In this document: positions 56,741-64,000 of the stretch, in pieces
Position numbering within the stretch: position 1 is the stretch's first letter
How the letters are laid out: the number at the start of each line of letters is the position of its first letter
Origin: Macrotrachela quadricornifera
Lineage: Eukaryota > Rotifera > Eurotatoria > Philodinida > Philodinidae
Length of the DNA stretch: 64,000 nucleotides
Direction: 5' to 3'
NCBI GenBank assembly: GCA_022393335.1
Contig: JAJEKB010021317.1
Coordinates: forward strand, 280,502 to 344,501
Notes under the pieces: generated by a model
Databases searched by the model: none
The model's input: only the letters and a program-made list of their open reading frames with translations
What the model was told of the DNA's origin: nothing
Program-made: the position numbers and the translations under genes

Positions 56741-58077
56741 CATTATTTTATATAATAAGGTTAAATAAATAATTCATCTTATTAAGATTAGAATAATCTG
56801 TAAATAAATTTTAATGAATAATATACAGTTAACGTCAAAAGTATTTCGCCACTTCTTTTTTTCTTTTCATTCATATATCAAAACTACACAAGATTAATTT
56901 ATGTCCATAATATATCTGTAAATTAGAGGTCTAATAGTATGTATAGATGCCTGTTTAATATGAAACACTCTTGAGTATAAAATATAATAAAACAATCAAA
57001 GTTTAGTGTTAAGAAAACATGACATAAAAATTGCCCAAAATAAGATTTTTGTTAATAAATATTTTCATGGAAAGTCAAGCACAAAGAACACAAAATATTC
57101 AGAATACTTTTCATTTAATTAGACTTTGTAGAGATATTTTCATCGATCCTTTTGATATAAAAACATTTCGAGTTTCATTGAGCAATGACGGTGTTATACT
57201 CAAAATGCTGAATATTATGAAATTCCGAGTGGTTCAAAAATGCTTACAACATATATCATATAGCGAATATGTATTCACAGACAAACGATAAATTCTCGGT
57301 TCTTTCCTCAAAAAAGACACCGTTGAAAGTTTTATAAAAGATATAAATACTATAAAAACAAATGGTTATTGAAAAGTAGAACAGTTTGACAAATATTTTT
57401 ATTATCATTTTAAGAGATTTTTATCTCATTTTTTCTCAGTATTAAAGTTTTATTGTATTTTATATTGAAAACTTTTTCATAATAAAGACATGTCTATATA
57501 TATATATCACTAGACCTCTATTATACAGATATATAATAAAAATAAATTAAATTTGAGTGATAAAGATTATTATTTGATTTAATGTAAAACATTTTTTTAA
57601 TTTATTAAAAAATTTATTCGGAATATAGAAACGAATGAAAATAGATATTAAATAGAATATAACCAATAATGTATTTCTTTTCATTTGTTTTTCTATTAAA
57701 AAAACATTTTTGAATACGCGTAAATATAAATAAATATCATTTTAATAATTTCTATATCAAATTATTTATTCATTACTTGTTTATTTTAAAATATTTCTTA
57801 TTTTATAATAAATATTTTTACCTGAAAACATGTGCACATATAGATTAGATTAATAACGAAATAAACACAAAAAAAAAACGAATGATCACTAGAGATAGAA
57901 TAAAACATAATCTAAAGGTAAATAAGATGAATTATGTCATAGAAAAGAATAATAATCGTATGATTGATCGTTTTTCTTGTTTATAATACATTATTATAGG
58001 ATTTAGAAAAACAAACGTGCATATATACACACATTAGATTAAACATTAATCATATTTTTTAAATTACAATAAAATAA
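56741..58077. other. AT-rich intergenic stretch with a single Tc1-like end
   Basis: CAGTTAACGTCAAAAGTATT begins at 56826 after TA and continues TCGCCAC, as in Tc1-type terminal repeats; no matching right end is found. The frame 57031-57291 has no recognised domain. Confidence 0.35.
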
Positions 58078-58485
58078 TGTATTAGTGAAGAATTAGTTGA
58101 AAAAACAAGAATATATTAATTATTTCGACGTTTCGGAAGTTTAAAACCCCATTTTCAAGACGAAGCACAACCATGAAACCGACCTAGAGTATTTATATTT
58201 ATATTTCAACTAATTCTTCACTAATACATTATCTTATTGTAATTTTACTAAATTTTGTCGAATTTTCATTACTGTTATTATTATTATTGCAAAGTGAATC
58301 AAATGACATTCAAACATAAATACTCTAGGTCGTTTTCATGGTGGTGCTTCGTCTTGAAAATGGGGTTTTAAACTTCCGAAACGTCGAAATAATTAATATA
58401 TTCTTGTTTTTTCAACTAATTCTTCACTAATACATTATTTTATTGTAATTTACTAAATTTTGTCGAATTTTCATTACTGTTATAA
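58078..58485. repeat. Inverted and direct repeats, probable Penelope-like terminal repeat
   Basis: Inverted arms 58078-58192 and 58316-58434 contain TTCCGAAACGTCGAAATAAT next to CTTGAAAATGGGGTTTTAAA. A 75-bp segment beginning TCAACTAATTCTTCACTAAT occurs twice in direct orientation (58206 and 58411). The CGAAACGTC string after a CTGA-like core resembles the hammerhead ribozyme of Penelope-like element LTRs, with degenerate core bases. Confidence 0.5.
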
Positions 58486-58634
58486 TCATATTTTTATTTA
58501 GAAAAATAAAAACATAGGTCAATTTTTAACTCATTTATCTTCAAAGAAATTTTAAATAATGAATCAATATCAAATTAGTATTTTTTCTGATAAGAATAAA
58601 ATTTAAATTCAATAATGAATATATCGGGTCAATC

Positions 58635-58775
58635 ATAATAAATGGAAGAGCTTTACTTTTCATATTTTTATTCTTAAAGCATGTTTTATTGAAAAAACAA
58701 AATATATAAAAGAAATGCATCATAAAAATTTCTACAACCTATAAAGTAAACCTTATTTTAATTGTATAACAGAGC
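58635..58775. repeat. Fragment of the 14412-15397 foldback family
   Basis: CATAATAAATGG..., TTTTATTGAAAAAACAAAATAT and TTCTACAACCTA..AAGTAAACCTTATTTTAAT align with 14626-14750. Confidence 0.55.
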
Positions 58776-59069
58776 TGCAAGCATGACTAGAGGTGAAATT
58801 TTAACTTTAATGACACTTTAATTAAAGTCTTAAGTTAAAGTATGGATACAATTGCTAAGAAAGGACCATGTTCAGAATTTAGGTCCTTAGCTAGCCACCA
58901 AAGCGGAGGTATTTGAATCTCCTTTTGTCCATCTTTGAAGGAATATTTGGGTCCTTATTTAACTATCTTATAGGGGTCATCTAGATCCTCAAGCTCAATC
59001 TAGATTCGTTTTTGATAACCTATCTACCCCTTTGACTACCGGATTGTTTTTATAATCTCAAACTAACGT

Positions 59070-60170
59070 TTATTTCACAAAAAATATTACAAAGTACATG
59101 AAATAAAATGCTTGTCGAGTGTGATAGTCTTTAAAGCAATCCATAAGATACGATCCTACGACACATTCAATGCATTCATACGAAGTATCACTTCTTGATC
59201 TGGCTCTTCTCACATTAATAGCATAAACGTAACATTCTCTTCTTGGATTTGATTGAGTCTCTGTGATTTCAATGCGTGAAGGAAAATGTCGTGCTGTGAG
59301 TCGGAATAGACTTTTAGAAGGCTGTCGACCGATTGAACTTCGCACCTGGCTAATGTATTTTCCAATAACTTTTCGTACCACCTCCAGTTGATAAGTAGCC
59401 AAGCGAAGATTAACATTTTTTTCAGTTTGTACAGAACATATGTATCATAAATCGTAAGATCAGGTAGATGAAAAAAGAACTTTTTGTACCACTTTACTGA
59501 TCGACGGACACACTTCAAGAAGCTTATTTGCGTGCTATATTTATCGACCAAACCTACATTCTCATTATATTCTTTTCACATAAAAATGTATTATCTTCGG
59601 CTGCTTCGTTACAAAGTACACTTTTCCAATTGTGACCATACTTGGTTCATCAAGTGTAGATAGCATTGTGACATCACGTTTATCAGTCCATTGTAATGCA
59701 AACTGTCAGTGTGATAAAAAATGTGCTCCCTAGATTCTTGTGACTTTTCAAAGATTGGTAAACTAACTCGACTTTTATTTGCAGTTCCACACGCTCCTGT
59801 CCTATATTGATGAAGATATTCGAATAAAGTGGAACTAGAATAGAAACGGTCTACAAATAATGCATGATCTTTATTCAAGAAATGTTCCAATAAAGTTGTA
59901 ACTATATATATCTAGTTACATCTAGATGTGCTTGACAATTGAGTGACATTTTAGAATCGGCACTAGCTATGAGATTCTATTACAAAACCTGTTTCGCAGT
60001 CACAAAGTATAAACATTTTAATTGCGAATTGATGACGTTTTCTAGTGAAAAGTTCAGCAAATGTAGGTGTTGCAATAAGATGATCGGCAGACCAATAATT
60101 TTCAATACGATTTTTTTCGAATGAGGCGTCAACATAACTGTAGCTAAAAATGTATACATTTCATTGATTG
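59070..60170 (-). pseudogene. piggyBac transposase relic, C-terminal part
   Basis: Minus strand, from 60170 down: ENYWSADHLIATPTF, then (after loss of the central segment) FILCDCETGFVI, LNKDHALFVDRFYSSSTLFE with YLHQYRTGACGT, VDKYSTQISFLKCVRRSVKW and YKKFFFHLPDL. It ends with a shifted frame RLTARHFPSRI and RRECYVYAIN...SYECIECVVGSYLMDCFKDYHT, the cysteine-rich C-terminal domain of piggyBac. Several stops and at least two frameshifts. It lies upstream (minus strand) of the N-terminal relic at 54555-55331 in the wrong order, so the two are separate insertions or a rearrangement. Confidence 0.88.
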
Positions 60171-60199
60171 TTGTATCGATCCATGAAACTATATGACTA

Positions 60200-60765
60200 A
60201 GCCAGTGGCGGCGCGAATAGAGGCGAGGAGAGGGTACCCCTCGCCCCTTTGCTCCTGGTAATAGTTTTCTCCGATTTTAAGAGAAAGTATCACTGAAGTT
60301 TTCTCTCATTTGAAGAGAAAATTTATGTAAAATTCTCCAAAATCCGGAGAGAGTTTGTCCAAAATTCTCCAAAATCCAGAGAAAATTTGTCTAAAATTCT
60401 CGAAATTCAGAGGAAATCTGCAAAATTCTCGAGATTAGGAGAAAATTCATCTAAAATTCGCCGAAATTGGTAGCAAGCACCCAGATTGAAATTCTCAAAG
60501 AACTTGTTGTTCATAATCGAAAAAAAATATCTACCATTATTAACAAGAGTATTTGATTATCTTTTGACAGTGCCTGTCAAGATCGCAAATGTAGAGAGAT
60601 CCTTTTTTATAATAAAAATTATAAAAAACAGATTGCAAATGACGATGAATGATGAACGATTATATTCATTATTATGATGTACATTAGAAACATTAATTTT
60701 GGATGAATTACAGAATACAGAAATTTTTGAAAAATGGTTAAATAACAAAACTGGCCGTCGACTTT
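60200..60765 (+). pseudogene. hAT transposase remnant (C-terminal dimerisation domain)
   Basis: 60200 onward reads CCAGTGGCGGCGCGAATAGA, like a hAT terminal repeat (CAGTGGCGG). After a tandem repeat array comes 60486-60677 with LLTVPVKIANVERSFFIIKI and IKNRLQMTMNDERLYSLL, the hATC dimerisation signature. A stop follows, then LETLILDEL. Only the end of the gene remains, so it is an internally deleted, dead copy. Confidence 0.8.
60262..60462. repeat. Tandem repeat of AAAATTCTCCAAAATCC-type units
   Basis: About six degenerate units of 30-38 bases, each with an AAAATTCTC and a GAGAAAAT/GAGAGAGT arm, between the hAT-like end and the hATC fragment. Confidence 0.7.
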
Positions 60766-60911
60766 AGATTCACCAGTATCTATTTAATACGGTGTGAAAC
60801 ACAGCTTTTATGTAGTCCTTCGCGAGTTTTTTTTTAATTTCTTATTTTCTCGACGTCCACATCAAAAGTTGTCGTTTTGCGGTGTGACAATCTCGTGAAC
60901 GAAAAGTGGTA

Positions 60912-61118
60912 AAATATTTGATCGATGTGAAACTAGCACGACGGGTTTGATTGAGCTCGGAATTCCTTCAATTACGGTTTGCAGGGGTGGAACCTACGGC
61001 AGAGTGCTCCACAGGTGTTCACGAGCACCCTCATCCAGGCCCCGCCCCTGCAAACCGTAATTGAAGGAAGTCCAAGCTCAACTAAATCCGTCGTACTAGC
61101 TTCACATCGATAATATTC
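60912..61118. mobile_element. Small foldback element
   Basis: GATCGATGTGAAACTAGCAC, TCCTTCAATTACGGTTTGCA and GGGGTGG are mirrored in 61008-61118. The loop carries GTGCTCCACAGGTGTTCACG, itself partly self-complementary. No target duplication assigned. Confidence 0.7.
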
Positions 61119-61332
61119 GTTGAAACGCGCGATTAAAGTACGAAGATCGAACTATGACCATCCGTTTTCTGATTTTCAATAGAGAGTTTCGTTTCGTCAC
61201 AGGGAGCGTAACAAAATGACAATTTTGAAAGGACTTCGTTTTTTACGAAGTTTGAGATAATTAAAACGAAAACAATATAAAAAGTTAGGCGCCATTTTCT
61301 CTATATAACAGCTGTGAATACATCTGATGATA

Positions 61333-62640
61333 CATAGATCACACCAAAAGTTTTTTGGCCCGGTTCTCCTAGAAGGCGTAATCTGAGGACACCTGTTATA
61401 GTATAATGACCAAAAATATTTAGGATTATGTAGGAAATTTCAGCCCTCCACGTATTACCCATCGTTTTATTTTTTCATTTCTTTCCAATCATCCTTAAAT
61501 CATTTTCGATATGAGTTTTCAACTCTCACGTGAACAATCTCGCACTATGATTTTGTATGACTGGAAAATTAGCTTAACATACAAGGACAGCCATGCTCAT
61601 TTGATGCAAGCATGGGGGGACCAAGCACCTTCAGATCAAACAGTACTCAATTGGTTTCATGAATTTCAACGGGGCAATTTCAGTATTGAGGATGCTGCCC
61701 ATTCAGATCGTCCTCGAACTGCTGTCAACCAATAAACAATTGATGCTGTTCACGCAATAGTTAAAAATGATCCTCATTCAACTTATGAACAGATAGAAGA
61801 CAGGTCGGGCATTGGTTCGTCAGCGGTCTATTCAATTCTTCGTGACTATTTGAAGCTACGCAAGGTGTGTGCTCGATAGGTATCTCATCAACTGACCGAT
61901 GATCGAAAACAGTTGCGTATACAGTTATACCACCAGTCCATCAAACGATTTAAAGAAGGACGATCTCGTCGTGTATTCGACATTATTACCGGTGACGAAT
62001 CATGGTTTTATCATTATGATCCCGAAACGAAACAGTAATCAAATGTGTGGGTGTCAACAACTGATCCACGATCAACAAAAGTTCGTCATAACAAAAGTTC
62101 AGGGGAGCGAATGGTGGCTATTTTTTCATGAAATCCGGTTTAATCAAATCTACACCATTAGAAACTGGTGAGACGATAAGTGCAAGCTGGTATGTCAACA
62201 GATGCCTAGCACAAGTCTTTAAAACTGTATCTGAATGGAAAATCAGAACCGGCCTTGGAGGTCTCATTTTTCATGATGATAACGGTTGGCCATACAGAGC
62301 CTGGATTACCAACGAATATTTAGCGGAAAATCATGCAGAACCTTATCAAAATCCACCATATTCTCCGGATCTAAGTCTGTGCGACTTCTTCTTGTTTCCA
62401 AAACTCAAAAATCAACTTCGTGGAATTCAATTCGACAATGACACTGTAATGCTAGATCCATTAGAACAAGCTGTCAACATCCTGACAAAGGACGATTTCA
62501 AAAACTGCTTTGATGACTAGTTTATTCGAATGCACAAGTGCATTAATACTAGGGGTGGAGTACTTTGAAAAAATACATTAGAACCAGACTTTGATTATTT
62601 GTCTAAAGGGATGATCAAAAAACTTTTGGCATGATCCTTG
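61333..62640 (+). mobile_element. Mariner element (1.31 kb)
   Basis: TIRs CATAGATCACACCAAAAGTT and mirrored CAAGGATCATGCCAAAAGTT, flanked by TA (61331-61332, 62641-62642). Its length is standard for mariner elements. It contains one transposase gene, broken by mutations. Confidence 0.9.
61511..62586 (+). pseudogene. Mariner transposase, DD34D type, broken
   Basis: Begins MSFQLSREQSRTMILYDWKI at 61511, with the HTH region QTVLNWFHEFQRGNFSIED and SDRPRT. Catalytic residues are visible in DIITGDESWFYHYDPE (D1), FHDDN (D2) and PPYSPDLSLCDFFLFPKLK (D3). In-frame stops are at 61733 (TAA), about 61877 (TAG) and 62036 (TAA). There is a one-base frameshift in a T run near 62122-62128 and a further stop at 62518 where the family has tryptophan. 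Overall architecture is complete, so inactivation is moderate in age. Confidence 0.9.
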
Positions 62641-62642
62641 TA

Positions 62643-64000
62643 TAATAGAATTCTTCTAAATATTATAATATGTATTTGACAACTAATACTATTTCAGGAA
62701 ATTCCAACTGTTTCAAGACGAGAATACCGATGATAGTTTCAGGCTAATTATCTAAAAACATATCTCAAATGATGAGCAATCTTCAGCTGGTAAGAAATTA
62801 ATAGAACACCTTTAGAATATTGAACTCTTATTTTTATTGACAGCATCGATAATTTTCGAAGTGAACTTAGAGAAAAAATTCTTAATAAATAGATGGAAAA
62901 TAATACATATAAAGGAATACTAATGAATATTTGTTTCCGAGCAGCAACTATTGCATTATGAGAAATTTTACTTAAAACTTTGAGATTGAAAAGGATGGTT
63001 CAATGTAGTCCTTGGATATTTAGAGAGAGACAGAGCATAAAGAAAAAATCTCCCATGATTTTAGGATCGACTCAAAGTGAAATACAAAACACAACAACAA
63101 TAATTTCTGACGTTCAATCCAACATAAAAGTTTGTTCTATCTACTTATTTTTCATCCCTTTCACGGCGATTCTGTTTTTCGAGAAAAATATGCGTGTTTG
63201 CGCTCCATAAATGCCCTAATTGATATCTTCTGTATATGCACATATTTGTTTTTCGCTTTGTTGTTTGTATCATTATATAGAAGATCTTCTTTCACGTCGA
63301 CCTAAATAGTTGGTCAAGTTTCTTTTGTCTGTGTTATATGTACTACAATAGGAACGAAATAAACAAACAATATTTCAAGTTTTTTTCTTTTACATTCTTT
63401 TCGTAATATTATCTTTGACTCTATTAGATACTGTTATGACCTCTTTCTCGTCCTTTTTCACGTAGCTCAAAATACGTGCAAAGGAATTTGAAATTTGGTC
63501 GAAGCACTTTAAAGTGGCGCAAAATCACTTCGCTGATAGAAGTCCGTTGTTTCTCCCTTGCTTGCCCATCTGTTTTAGACGTATTTTCATTTGAAAATAT
63601 TGGCGTAGAAAAGTAAATAAAGTGATTGAAACAGAGAAGAACAGAATATTTGGTTATCATTTGTTATTATGTGACTCGTGTTATTATGCTTAAGTAATTT
63701 CATAAGTAGTAAGAAATGAGAGGATCTTTCTCTCACTATATGTGTTAGAAATAGTTTCTAATAGGTAAGTCAAATATTTACTCATTGTAGAGAATCAGAG
63801 AACTATTTATCTTGATAACGAGAGTCATATAAAAAGAGGTAGGATTCATGTACATTTTTTCATTTTAAAGTGTACACCAAATAGAATTCGAGAGGTATGT
63901 GATGAAAAAAGATGCTTCTCTTGTTTCCAGTATGTGGATAGTTTTTTCTTACAGAAAAGTCTTGTTTATAGTGAATGGTGAGATATGATTGCACTTTTTA
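62643..64000. other. Right-end stretch without recognised gene
   Basis: The frames 62980-63210 (plus) and 63424-63660 (minus) have no domain I recognise. They could include exons of a gene continuing beyond the window, but nothing supports that directly. Confidence 0.25.

Noticed and set aside
54555..60170. Single piggyBac gene with a large intron
   Set aside because: The N- and C-terminal parts are in the wrong order on the coding strand, with stops and frameshifts in both.
62980..63660. Additional genes at the right edge
   Set aside because: Short frames without recognisable domains, splice-consistent neighbours or codon bias; not enough support.
1..64000. CRISPR array, bacterial operon or bacterial contamination
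   Set aside because: There are no regularly spaced identical repeats with unique spacers. Spliceosomal introns and eukaryotic transposons run throughout the window.

Overview
The window is AT-rich eukaryotic DNA. Protein-coding genes are broken by GT-AG introns, several of only about 50-70 bases and others swollen to many kilobases, and most of the rest is degraded DNA transposons and foldback (inverted-repeat) elements. The combination of fungal/bacterial-type biosynthetic enzymes, tiny spliceosomal introns, and piggyBac, mariner, hAT and Penelope-like debris fits an animal genome that takes up foreign genes. A bdelloid rotifer is the best guess (inference from gene content, not proven here). 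A 10-base run of N at 1822-1831 is an assembly gap.

Four recognisable, apparently intact or nearly intact genes all belong to specialised metabolism. They are: an intronless Tri5/trichodiene-synthase-like terpene cyclase (5517-6692, minus); a four-exon cytochrome P450 (9840-13023, plus); an eight-exon nonribosomal peptide synthetase of architecture adenylation-thiolation-condensation (A-T-C, 25932-44350, plus, about 1121 aa); and a five-exon NRPS-like carboxylate reductase of architecture adenylation-thiolation-reductase (A-T-R, 45487-52897, minus, about 1065 aa). The cyclase and P450 are divergently transcribed, and the NRPS and the A-T-R enzyme are convergent with 1.1 kb between their stops. 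No housekeeping gene was recognised among them. I read this as a candidate animal biosynthetic gene cluster, in which the cyclase and P450 could make and oxidise a terpenoid while the two carrier-protein enzymes activate, condense and reduce acids. That joint role is inference.

Layout: 1-4070, a giant TIR-bounded element filled with GTTTCGTA-type repeats; 4488-5107, a foldback; 5.5-13 kb, terpene cyclase and P450; 14.4-25.7 kb, a transposon graveyard with nested insertions (a dead mariner-type element carrying three later insertions, a hAT-type element carrying a TA-type MITE array that carries a Mutator-like MITE); 25.9-44.4 kb, the NRPS with TE-filled introns; 45.5-52.9 kb, the A-T-R enzyme, again with a mariner and a foldback in its introns; 54.5-62.6 kb, piggyBac fragments, a TTAA-flanked foldback, a Penelope-like terminal repeat, a hAT C-terminal fragment and a dead mariner; 62.6-64 kb, nothing recognised.

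The most notable non-coding signal is a family of five foldback elements of about 500-620 bp. They share only their terminal 25-30 bases and are each flanked by T(C/T)A triplets; three of them sit in introns of the two NRPS-type genes. A 1.35-kb near-perfect palindrome lies in NRPS intron 3.
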